Assembly: GCA_027574665.1 (NCBI GenBank)
Contig: CM050656.1
Coordinates: forward strand, 9,251,501-9,315,500
DNA from: Rhynochetos jubatus
Taxonomy: Eukaryota > Chordata > Aves > Eurypygiformes > Rhynochetidae
Reading direction: 5' to 3'
DNA length: 64,000 nucleotides
Shown piece by piece: positions 54,701-64,000 of this stretch. Both the position numbers and the translations under genes were made by a program. The notes below the pieces were generated by a model. The model was not told the origin of the DNA and made no database searches. It saw only the letters and a list, made by a program, of their open reading frames with translations. How positions within the stretch are numbered: position 1 is the first letter of the stretch; every line of letters begins with the position of its first letter.

Positions 54701-57700
54701 TCTTGGCAGGCCTTTGCAATCCCAATTATCCCTGGAGCTGTGGGCTTTCTGGTTCTCCAGACCCTAACCCTAACCCTAACCCTAGAAGTTGCCGACCGCG
54801 GTTTCCGTCCACGCCCCCTCCGTGTTCTGGCTAGGAAAGCTGGGGAGGGGGCCATGTCGGTGCAGTGTCGTGCTGCTCTTGGCAGGCCTTTGCAATCCCA
54901 ATTATCCCTGGAGCTGTGGGCTTTCTGGTTCTCCAGACCCTAATCCTAACCCTAACCCTAGAAGTTGCCGACCGCGGTTTCCGGCCACGCGCCCCCCGCG
55001 TTCTGGCTAGGAAAGCTGGGGAGGGAGCCATGTCGGTGCAGTGTCGTGCTCCTCTTGGCAGGCCTTTGCAATGCCAATTATCCCTGGAGCTGTGGGCTTT
55101 CTGGTTCTCCAGACGCTAACCCTAACCCTAACCCTAGAAGTTGCCGACCGCGGTTTCCGGCCACGCCCCCCCCGCGTTCTGGCTAGGAAAGCTGGGGAGG
55201 GAGCCATGTCGGTGCAGTGTCGTGCTCCTCTTGGCAGGCCTTTGCAATGCCAATTATCCCTGGAGCTGTGGGCTTTCTGGTTCTCCAGACCCTAACCCTA
55301 ACCCTAACCCTAGAAATTGCCGACTGCGCTTTCCGGCCACGCCCCCCCCGGGTTCTAGCCGGGAAAGCTGGGGAGGGAGCCATGTCGGTGCAGTGTCGTG
55401 CTCCTCTTGGCAGGCCTTTGCAATCCCAATTATCCCTGGAGCTGTGGGCTTTCTGGTTCTCCAGACGCTAACCCTAACCCTAACCCTAGAAGTTGCCGAC
55501 TGCGCTTTCCGGCCACGCCCCCCCCACGTTCTGGCTAGGAAAGCTGGGGAGGGAGCCATGTCGGTGCAGTGTCGTGCTCCTCTTGGCAGGCCTTTGCAAT
55601 CCCAATTATCCCTGGAGCTGTGGGCTTTCTGGTTCTCCAGACCCTAACCCTAACCCTAACCCTAGAAGTTGCCGACGGCGCTTTCCGGCCGCGCCCCCCC
55701 CGCATTCTGGCTAGGAAAGCTGGGGAGGGAGCCATGTTGGTGCAGTGTCGTGCTCCTCTTGGCAGGCCTTTGCAATGCCAATTATCCCTGGAGCTGTGGG
55801 CTTTCTGGTTCTCCAGACCCTAACCCTAACCCTAACCCTAGAAGTTGACGACCGCGGTTTCCGGCCACGCCCCCCCCGCATTCTGGCTAGGAAAGCTGGG
55901 GAGGGAGCCATGTCGGTGCAGTGTCGTGCTCCTCTTGGCAGGCCTTTGCAATGCCAATTATCCCTGGAGCTGTGGGCTTTCTGGTTCTCCAGACCCTAAC
56001 CCTAACCCTAACCCTAGAAGTTGCCGACCGCGGTTTCCGGCCACGCCCCCCCCGCGTTCTGGCTAGGAAAGCTGGGGAGGGAGCCATGTTGGTGCAGTGT
56101 CGTGCTCCTCTTGGCAGGCCTTTGCAATGCCAATTATCCCTGGAGCTGTGGGCTTTCTGGTTCTCCAGACCCTAACCCTAACCCTAACCCTAGAAGTTGC
56201 CGACCGCGGTTTCCGGCCACGCCCCCTCGGGTTCTGGCTAGGAAAGCTGGGGAGAGAGCCATGTCGGTGCAGTGTCGTGCTCCTCTTGGCAGGCCTTTGC
56301 AATGCCAATTATCCCTGGAGCTGTGGGCTTTCTGGTTCTCCAGACCCTAACCCTAACCCTAACCCTAGAAGTTGCCGACCGCGGTTTCCGGCCACGCCCC
56401 CCCCGCGTTCTGGCTAGGAAAGCTGGGGAGGGAGCCATGTCGGTGCAGTGTCGTGCTCCTCTTGGCAGGCCTTTGCAATCCCAATTATCCCTGGAGCTGT
56501 GGGCTTTCTGGTTCTCCAGACCCTAACCCTAACCCTAACCCTAGAAGTTGCCGACCGTGGTTTCCGGCCACGCCCCCCGTGGGTTCTGGCTAGGAAAGCT
56601 GGGGAGGGAGCCATGTCGGTGCAGTGTCGTGCTCCTCTTGGCAGGCCTTTGCAATCCCAATTATCCCTGGAGCTGTGGGCTTTCTGGTTCTCCAGACCCT
56701 AACCCTAACCCTAACCCTAGAAATTGCCGACTGCGCTTTCCGGCCACGCCCCCCCCCGGGTTCTAGCCGGGAAAGCTGGGGAGGGAGCCATGTCGGTGCA
56801 GTGTCGTGCTCCTCTTGGCAGGCCTTTGCAATCCCAATTATCCCTGGAGCTGTGGGCTTTCTGGTTCTCCAGACCCTAACCCTAACCCTAACCCTAGAAA
56901 TTGCCGACTGCGCTTTCCGGCCACGCCCCCCCCGGGTTCTAGCCGGGAAAGCTGGGGAGGGAGCCATGTCGGTGCAGTGTCGTGCTCCTCTTGGCAGGCC
57001 TTTGCAATCCCAATTATCCCTGGAGCTGTGGGCTTTCTGGTTCTCCAGACCCTAACCCTAACCCTAACCCTAGAAGTTGCCGACCGTGGTTTCCGTCCAC
57101 GCCCCCCGTGGGTTCTGGCTAGGAAAGCTGGGGAGGGAGCCATGTCGGTGCAGTGTCGTGCTCCTCTTGGCAGGCCTTTGCAATGCCAATTATCCCTGGA
57201 GCTGTGGGCTTTCTGGTTCTCCAGACCCTAACCCTAACCCTAACCCTAGAAGTTGCCGACTGCGCTTTCCGGCCACGCCCCCCCCGCGTTCTGGCTAGGA
57301 AAGCTGGGGAGGGAGCCATGTCGGTGCAGTGTCGTGCTCCTCTTGGCAGGCCTTTGCAATCCCAATTATCCCTGGAGCTGTGGGCTTTCTGGTTCTCCAG
57401 ACCCTAACCCTAACCCTAGAAGTTGCCGACCGCGGTTTCCGGCCACGCCCCCCCCGCGTTCTGGCTAGGAAAGCTGGGGAGGGAGCCATGTCGGTGCAGT
57501 GTCGTGCTCCTCTTGGCAGGCCTTTGCAATGCCAATTATCCCTGGAGCTGTGGGCTTTCTGGTTCTCCAGACCCTAACCCTAACCCTAACCCTAGAAGTT
57601 GCCGACCGCGGTTTCCGGCCACGCCCTCCCCGCGTTCTGGCTTGGAAAGCTGGGGAGGGAGCATGTCGTTGCAGTGTCGTGCTCCTCTTGGCAGGCCTTT

Positions 57701-58473
57701 GCAATCCCAATTGTCCCTGGAGCTGTGGGCTTTCTGGTTCTCCAGACCCTAACCCTAACCCTAACCCTAGAAGTTGCCGACCGTGGTTTCCGGCCACGCC
57801 CCCCGTGGGTTCTGGCTAGGAAAGCTGGGGAGGGAGCCATGTCGGTGCAGTGTCGTGCTCCTCTTGGCAGGCCTTTGCAATGCCAATTATCCCTGGAGCT
57901 GTGGGCTTTCTGGTTCTCCAGACCCTAACCCTAACCCTAACCCTAGAAGTTGCCGACCGCGCTTTCCGGCCACGCCCCCCCCGCGTTCTGGCTAGGAAAG
58001 CTGGGGAGGGAGCCATGTCGGTGCAGTGTCGTGCTCCTCTTGGCAGGCCTTTGCAATGCCAATTATCCCTGGAGCTGTGGGCTTTCTGGTTCTCCAGACC
58101 CTAACCCTAACCCTAACCCTAGAAGTTGCCGACCGCGGTTTCCGACCACACCCCCGCCGGGTTCTGGCTAGGAAAGCTGGGGAGGGAGCCATGTCGGTGC
58201 AGTGTCGTGCTCCTCTTGGCAGGCCTTTGCAATGCCAATTATCCCTGGAGCTGTGGGCTTTCTGGTTCTCCAGACCCTAACCCTAACCCTAGAAGTTGCC
58301 GACAGCGCTTTCCGGCCACGCCCCCCCCAGGTTCTGACTAGGAAAGCTGGGGAGGGAGCCATGTCGGTGCAGTGTCGTGCTCCTCTTGGCAGGCCTTTGC
58401 AATGCCAATTATCCCTGGAGCTGTGGGCTTTCTGGTTCTCCAGACGCTAACCCTAACCCTAACCCTAGAAGTT
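51798..58473 (+). repeat. Mosaic satellite segment (38 monomers)
   Basis: Only monomers occur. Three units with gccccctcggg and gagaga (53209, 54440, 56199) are 175 bp long and mark related stretches 1,231 and 1,759 bp apart. gttgacgacc heads recur at 53033, 53560, 54088 and 55847. tgtcagtg with gtcgttctc is linked to the unit just before gttgacgacc at 52855 and 53384. From 56550 the cgtggt/ccccccgtggg and gaaatt/gactgcgc pair returns. Two 170-bp units (57255, 58128) lack one CCCTAA. The gagcatg deletion reappears at 57601, linking this end to the 9-mer. Confidence 0.83.
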
Positions 58474-59530
58474 GCCGACTGCGCTTTCCGGCCACGCCCC
58501 CCCCGCGTTCTGGCTAGGAAAGCTGGGGAGGGAGCCATGTCGGTGCAGTGTCGTGCTCCTCTTGGCAGGCCTTTGCAATCCCAATTATCCCTGGAGCTGT
58601 GGGCTTTCTGGTTCTCCAGACCCTAACCCTAACCCTAACCCTAGAAGTTGCCGACCGCGCTTTCCGGCCACGCCCCCCCCGGGTTCTGGCTAGGAAAGCT
58701 GGGGAGGGAGCCATGTCGGTGCAGTGTCGTGCTCCTCTTGGCAGGCCTTTGCAATGCCAATTATCCCTGGAGCTGTGGGCTTTCTGGTTCTCCAGACCCT
58801 AACCCTAACCCTAACCCTAGAAGTTGCCGACCGCGGTTTCCGGCCACGCCCCCCCCGCGTTCTGGCTTTGAAAGCTGGGAAGGGAGCCATGTCGGTGCAG
58901 TGTCGTGCTCCTCTTGGCAGGCCTTTGCAATGCCAATTGTCCCTGGAGCTGTGGGCTTTCTGGTTCTCCATACCCTAACCCTAACCCTAACCCTAGAAGT
59001 TGCCGACCGCGCTTTCCGGCCACGCCCCCCCCCGCGTTCTGGCTAGGAAAGCTGGGGAGGGAGCCATGTCGGTGCAGTGTCGTGCTCCTCTTGGCAGGCC
59101 TTTGCAATGCCAATTATCCCTGGAGCTGTGGGCTTTCTGGTTCTCCAGACCCTAACCCTAACCCTAACCCTAGAAGTTGCCGACCGCGCTTTCCGGCCAC
59201 GCCCCCCCCGCGTTCTGGCTAGGAAAGCTGGGGAGGGAGCCATGTTGGTGCAGTGTCGTGCTCCTCTTGGCAGGCCTTTGCAATGCCAATTATCCCTGGA
59301 GCTGTGGGCTTTCTGGTTCTCCAGACCCTAACCCTAACCCTAACCCTAGAAGTTGCCGACCGCGGTTTCCGGCCACACCCCCGCCGGGTTCTGGCTAGGA
59401 AAGCTGGGGAGGGAGCCATGTCGGTGCAGTGTCGTGCTCCTCTTGGCAGGCCTTTGCAATCCCAATTATCCCTGGAGCTGTGGGCTTTCTGGTTCTCCAG
59501 ACGCTAACCCTAACCCTATCCCTAGAAGTT
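58474..59530 (+). repeat. Copy of 48803-49859 (6 monomers)
   Basis: Same unit order at an offset of 9,671 bp, including the ctttgaaag/gctgggaaggg/catacccta unit (58826). Differences: no gtcgttctc in the gggttct unit (present near 49059), gcgct for gcggtt at 59179, and private ttggtgcag near 59245 and ccctatccctag near 59517. It is therefore older than the 11-mer and 4-mer duplications. Confidence 0.87.
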
Positions 59531-60762
59531 GCCGACCGCGGTTTCCGGCCACGCCCCCCCCGCGTTCTGGCTAGGAAAGCTGGGGAGGGAGCCATGTCGG
59601 TGCAGTGTCGTGCTGCTCTTGGCAGGCCTTTGCAATGCCAATTATCCCTGGAGCTGTGGGCTTTCTGGTTCTCCAGACCCTAACCCTAACCCTAACCCTA
59701 GAAGTTGCCGACCGCCGTTTCCGGCCACGCCCCCCCCGCGTTCTGGCTAGGAAAGCTGGGGAGGGAGCCATGTCGGTGCAGTGTCGTGCTCCTCTTGGCA
59801 GGCCTTTGCAATGCCAATTATCCCTGGAGCTGTGGGCTTTCTGGTTCTCCAGACCCTAACCCTAACCCTAACCCTAGAAGTTGCCGACCGCGGTTTCCGG
59901 CCACGCCCCCCCCGCGTTCTGGCTAGGAAAGCTGGGGAGGGAGCCATGTCGGTGCAGTGTCGTGCTCCTCTTGGCAGGCATTTGCAATGCCAATTATCCC
60001 TGGAGCTGTGGGCTTTCTGGTTCTCCAGACCCTAACCCTAACCCTAACCCTAGAAGTTGCCGACCGCGGTTTCCGGCCACGCCCCCCCCGCGTTCTGGCT
60101 AGGAAAGCTGGGGAGGGAGCCATGTCGGTGCAGTGTCGTGCTCCTCTTGGCAGGCCTTTGCAATGCCAATTATCCCTGGAGCTGTGGGCTTTCTGGTTCT
60201 CCAGACCCTAACCCTAACCCTAACCCTAGAAGTTGCCGACCGCGGTTTCCGGCCACGCCCCCTCCGTGTTCTGGCTAGGAAAGCTGGGGAGGGAGCCATG
60301 TCGGTGCAGTGTCGTGCTGCTCTTGGCAGGCCTTTGCAATCCCAATTATCCCTGGAGCTGTGGGCTTTCTGGTTCTCCAGACCCTAACCCTAACCCTAAC
60401 CCTAGAAGTTGCCGACCGCGGTTTCCGGCCACGCCCCCCCCGAGTTCTGGCTAGGAAAGCTGGGGAGAGAGCCATGTCGGTGCAGTGTCGTGCTCCTCTT
60501 GGCAGGCCTTTGCAATGCCAATTATCCCTGGAGCTGTGGGCTTTCTGGTTCTCCAGACCCTAACCCTAACCCTAACCCTAGAAGTTGCCGACCGCGGTTT
60601 CCGGCCACGCCCCCCCCGCGTTCTGGCTAGGAAAGCTGGGGAGGGAGCCATGTCGGTGCAGTGTCGTGCTCCTCTTGGCAGGCCTTTGCAATGCCAATTA
60701 TCCCTGGAGCTGTGGGCTTTCTGGTTCTCCAGACCCTAACCCTAACCCTAACTCTAGAAGTT
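59531..60762 (+). repeat. Seven monomers between the two long-range copies
   Basis: Where the left copy has four units (49860-50563), this one has seven. This shifts the offset from 9,671 to 10,199 bp, a difference of exactly three monomers (528 bp). The units ccctccgtgttct/ctgctc/caatccc (60235) and gagttct/gagaga (60411) match 45645 and 45821 at 14,590 bp, so this stretch is pieced from two sources. It ends with an aactctag unit. Confidence 0.85.
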
Positions 60763-61996
60763 GCCGACCGCGGTTTCTGGCCACGCCCCGCCCCGCGTTC
60801 TGGCTAGGAAAGCTGGGGAGGGAGCCATGTCGGTGCAGTGTCGTGCTCCTCTTGGCAGGCCTTTGCAATGCCAATTATCCCTGGAGCTGTGGGCTTTCTG
60901 GTTCTCCAGACCCTAACCCTAACCCTAACCCTAGAAGTTGCCGACCGCGGTTTCCGGCCACGCCCCCGCCGGGTTCTGGCTAGGAAAGCTGGGGAGGGAG
61001 CCATGTCGGTGCAGTGTCGTGCTCCTCTTGGCAGGCCTTTGCAATCCCAATTATCCCTGGAGCTGTGGGCTTTCTGGTTCTCCAGACCCTAACCCTAACC
61101 CTAACCCTAGAAGTTGCCGACCGCGGTTTCCGGCCACGCCCCCCCCGCATTCTGGCTAGGAAAGCTGGGGAGGGAGCCATGTCGGTGCAGTGTCGTGCTC
61201 CTCTTGGCAGGCCTTTGCAATGCCAATTATCCCTGGAGCTGTGGGCTTTCTGGTTCTCCAGACCCTAACCCTAACCCTAACCCTAGAAGTTGCCGACCGC
61301 GGTTTCCGGCCACGCCCCCCCCCGCGTTCTGGCTAGGAAAGCTGGGGAGGGAGCCATGTCGGTGCAGTGTCGTGCTCCTCTTGGCAGGCCTTTGCAATGC
61401 CAATTATCCCTGGAGCTGTGGGCTTTCTGGTTCTCCAGACCCTAACCCTAACCCTAACCCTAGAAGTTGCCGACCGCGGTTTCCGGCCACGCCCCCCCCG
61501 CGTTCTGGCTAGGAAAGCTGGGGAGGGAGCCATGTCGGTGCAGTGTCGTGCTCCTCTTGGCAGGCCTTTGCAATCCCAATTATCCCTGGAGCTGTGGGCT
61601 TTCTGGTTCTCCAGACGCTAACCCTAACCCTAACCCTAGAAGTTGCCGACCGCGGTTTCCGGCCACGCCCCCCCCGCGTTCTGGCTAGGAAAGCTGGGGA
61701 GAGAGCCATGTCGGTGCAGTGTCGTGCTCCTCTTGGCAGGCCTTTGCCATCCCAATTATCCCTGGAGCTGTGGGCTTTCTGGTTCTCCAGACCCTAACCC
61801 TAACCCTAACCCTAGAAGTTGCCGACCGCGGTTTCCGGCCACGCCCCCCCCGCGTTCTGGCTAGGAAAGCTGGGGAGGGAGCCATGTCGGTGCAGTGTCG
61901 TGCTCCTCTTGGCAGGCCTTTGCAATGCCAATTATCCCTGGAGCTGTGGGCTTTCTGGTTCTCCAGACCCTAACCCTAACCCTAACCCTAGAAGTT
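60763..61996 (+). repeat. Copy of 50564-51797 (7 monomers)
   Basis: Seven units in the same order as 50564-51797, 10,199 bp away, starting with ctggcc/ccgccccgcg after aactctag. One unit differs by gacgctaac (near 61615) where the other copy has the intact first telomeric unit. Confidence 0.88.
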
Positions 61997-63932
61997 GCCG
62001 ACCGCGGTTTCCGGCCACGCCCCCCCCGCGTTCTGGCTAGGAAAGCTGGGGAGGGAGCCATGTCAGTGCAGTGTCGTTCTCCTCTTGGCAGGCCTTTGCA
62101 ATGCCAATTATCCCTGGAGCTGTGGGCTTTCTGGTTCTCCAGACCCTAACCCTAACCCTAACCCTAGAAGTTGACGACCGCGGTTTCCGGCCACGCCCCC
62201 CCCGCATTCTGGCTAGGAAAGCTGGGGAGGGAGCCATGTCGGTGCAGTGTCGTGCTCCTCTTGGCAGGCCTTTGCAATGCCAATTATCCCTGGAGCTGTG
62301 GGCTTTCTGGTTCTCCAGACCCTAACCCTAACCCTAACCCTAGAAGTTGCCGACCGCGGTTTCCGGCCACGCCCCCCCCGCGTTCTGGCTAGGAAAGCTG
62401 GGGAGGGAGCCATGTCGGTGCAGTGTCGTGCTCCTCTTGGCAGGCCTTTGCAATGCCAATTATCCCTGGAGCTGTGGGCTTTCTGGTTCTCCAGACCCTA
62501 ACCCTAACCCTAACCCTAGAAGTTGCCGACGGCGGTTTCCGGCCACGCCCCCCCCGCGTTCTGGCTAGGAAAGCTGGGGAGGGAGCCATGTCGGTGCAGT
62601 GTCGTGCTCCTCTTGGCAGGCCTTTGCAATGCCAATTATCCCTGGAGCTGTGGGCTTTCTGGTTCTCCAGACCCTAACCCTAACCCTAACCCTAGAAGTT
62701 GCCGACCGCGGTTTCCGGCCACGCCCCCCCCGCGTTCTGGCTAGGAAAGCTGGGGAGGGAGCCATGTTGGTGCAGTGTCGTGCTCCTCTTGGCAGGCCTT
62801 TGCAATGCCAATTGTCCCTGGAGCTGTGGGCTTTCTGGTTCTCCAGACCCTAACCCTAACCCTAACCCTAGAAGTTGACGACCGCGGTTTCCGGCCACGC
62901 CCCCCCCGCGTTCTGGCTAGGAAAGCTGGGGAGGGAGCCATGTCGGTGCAGTGTCGTGCTCCTCTTGGCAGGCCTTTGCAATCCCAATTATCCCTGGAGC
63001 TGTGGGCTTTCTGGTTCTCCAGACCCTAACCCTAACCCTAACCCTAGAAGTTGCCGACCGCGGTTTCCGGCCACGCCCCCCCCGCGTTCTTGCTAGGAAA
63101 GCTGGGGAGGGAGCCATGTCGGTGCAGTGTCGTGCTCCTCTTGGCAGGCCTTTGCAATGCCAATTATCCCTGGAGCTGTGGGCTTTCTGGTTCTCCAGAC
63201 GCTAACCCTAACCCTAACCCTAGAAGTTGCCGACCGCGGTTTCCGGCCACGCCCCCCCCGCGTTCTGGCTAGGAAAGCTGGGGAGGGAGCCATGTCGGTG
63301 CAGTGTCGTGCTCCTCTTGGCAGGCCTTTGCAATGCCAATTATCCCTGGAGCTGTGGGCTTTCTGGTTCTCCAGACCCTAACCCTAACCCTAACCCTAGA
63401 AATTGCCGACGGCGCTTTCCGGCCACGCCCCCCCCGGGTTCTAGCCGGGAAAGCTGGGGAGGGAGCCATGTCGGTGCAGTGTCGTGCTCCTCTTGGCAGG
63501 CCTTTGCAATGCCAATTATCCCTGGAGCTGTGGGCTTTCTGGTTCTCCAGACCCTAACCCTAACCCTAACCCTAGAAGTTGACGACCGCGGTTTCCGGCC
63601 ACGCCCCCCCCGCGTTCTGGCTAGGAAAGCTGGGGAGGGAGCCATGTCGGTGCAGTGTCGTGCTCCTCTTGGCAGGCCTTTGCAATGCCAATTATCCCTG
63701 GAGCTGTGGGCTTTCTGGTTCTCCAGACCCTAACCCTAACCCTAACCCTAGAAGTTGCCGACCGCGGTTTCCGGCCACGCCCCCGCCGGGTTCTGGCTAG
63801 GAAAGCTGGGGAGGGAGCCATGTCGGTGCAGTGTCGTGCTCCTCTTGGCAGGCCTTTGCAATGCCAATTATCCCTGGAGCTGTGGGCTTTCTGGTTCTCC
63901 AGACCCTAACCCTAACCCTAACCCTAGAAGTT
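61997..63932 (+). repeat. Mosaic satellite segment (11 monomers)
   Basis: A tgtcagtg/gtcgttctc unit (61997) followed by gttgacgacc/gcattct (62173) repeats the pair at 52855-53208. Further gttgacgacc heads are at 62877 and 63581. The unit at 63053 has gttcttgctagg, as at 53736, and 63405 has gaaatt/gacggcgc/ctagccggg, resembling the unit near 53912. Thus 52.8-54.3 kb and 62.0-63.9 kb share ancestry, with small rearrangements. Confidence 0.84.
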
Positions 63933-64000
63933 GCCGACCGCGGTTTCCGGCCACGCCCCCCCCGCGTTCTGGCTAGGAAAGCTGGGGAGGGAGCCATGTC
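63933..64000 (+). repeat. Partial monomer at the window edge (68 bp)
   Basis: Positions 1-68 of a plain monomer, cut by the window end at gagccatgtc. The array therefore continues to the right. The left edge likewise begins inside the array, at monomer position 1 by coincidence of the chosen ruler. Confidence 0.97.

Larger units (their letters stand above)
1..64000 (+). repeat. Satellite array of ~176-bp monomers with embedded telomeric repeats
   Basis: The whole window is a head-to-tail array of one monomer family. Tracking the start of each unit (GCCGACC or a variant) from position 1 to 63933 gives 363 complete units. The net phase drift is only +44 bp from exact 176-bp spacing, explained by C-tract indels, three +6-bp units and four -6-bp units. 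No unit is inverted, and no unrelated DNA, transposon or unique spacer interrupts the array. The consensus unit has 107 G+C of 176 (61%) and 9 CpGs (observed/expected about 0.56). Because 176 is not a multiple of 3, short open frames recur in several frames on both strands, but none behaves like a gene. Telomere-bearing satellites are known in several animal genomes; I do not recognise this one. The orientation (CCCTAA on this strand) would place the nearest chromosome end to the left if the tracts keep telomeric polarity, which is an inference. Confidence 0.99.

Noticed and set aside
1-64000. CRISPR array
   Set aside because: Repeats are contiguous 176-bp units without unique spacers, and the telomeric motif points to a eukaryote.
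1-64000. True chromosome terminus
   Set aside because: There is no long uninterrupted TTAGGG run anywhere. The longest tract is four CCCTAA plus CCCTAG inside a 182-bp unit.
1-64000. Synthetic or computationally simulated tandem repeat
   Set aside because: Ordered shared variants, nested duplications, CpG-biased substitutions and recombinant units are what natural satellite turnover produces. Simple artefact is unlikely, although identical blocks such as 22394-26267 could still include assembly duplication.

Overview
The window is one uninterrupted block of eukaryotic satellite DNA. It holds 363 complete head-to-tail copies of a ~176-bp monomer, plus a 68-bp partial copy at the right end. 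All copies are in the same orientation. I see no gene, RNA gene, transposon or unrelated spacer, and the array runs off both ends of the window. Every monomer carries a short telomeric tract, normally three CCCTAA units followed by CCCTAG (TTAGGG on the minus strand). The array is therefore a satellite/telomere hybrid, compatible with a subtelomeric, pericentromeric or heterochromatic block. TTAGGG telomeres, 61% GC and C-to-T/G-to-A changes concentrated at CpG sites suggest a vertebrate, but the sequence does not identify the species and I do not recognise the family.

Monomer layout (position 1 = the G of GCCGACC; 9 CpGs per unit): 1-23 is a CpG-rich, highly variable head. 24-31 is a C-tract of variable length. 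32-58 is a second variable zone (ctaggaaag/cttggaaag/ctttgaaag/ccgggaaag; ggggaggg/ggggagag). 59-101 is nearly invariant. 102-114 has a few diagnostic variants (caatgcc/caatccc/ccatccc/attgtcc). 115-147 is nearly invariant. 148-170 is the telomeric tract and 171-176 a short tail. The unit length is 170 bp in four copies and 182 bp in three, which have one telomeric unit fewer or more. Other length changes of 1-3 bp fall mostly in the C-tract.

Diagnostic variants recur in a fixed order, which reveals higher-order repeats that change along the array: a 12-mer (~2,112 bp) at 0-4.75 and 11.1-17.3 kb; a 13-mer (2,296 bp) at 17.3-22.4 kb, with an older copy at 4.75-6.9 kb; an apparently identical 11-mer pair (1,937 bp each) at 22.4-26.3 kb; 7-mers and a 3-mer at 26-28.7 kb; an 11-monomer-offset pair at 30.7-33.5 kb; 7-, 10- and 4-mers at 35.8-40.9 kb; a 9-mer (1,576 bp) at 45.8-48.8 kb; and a long-range copy linking 48.8-51.8 kb with 58.5-62.0 kb. 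This pattern fits repeated unequal exchange of whole-monomer blocks.

There are no genes to work together. Any function would be structural or chromatin-based: arrays of TTAGGG-binding sites, G-quadruplex-capable strands, CpG-dense DNA, or transcription of TERRA-like RNA. All of these are inferences from motifs.
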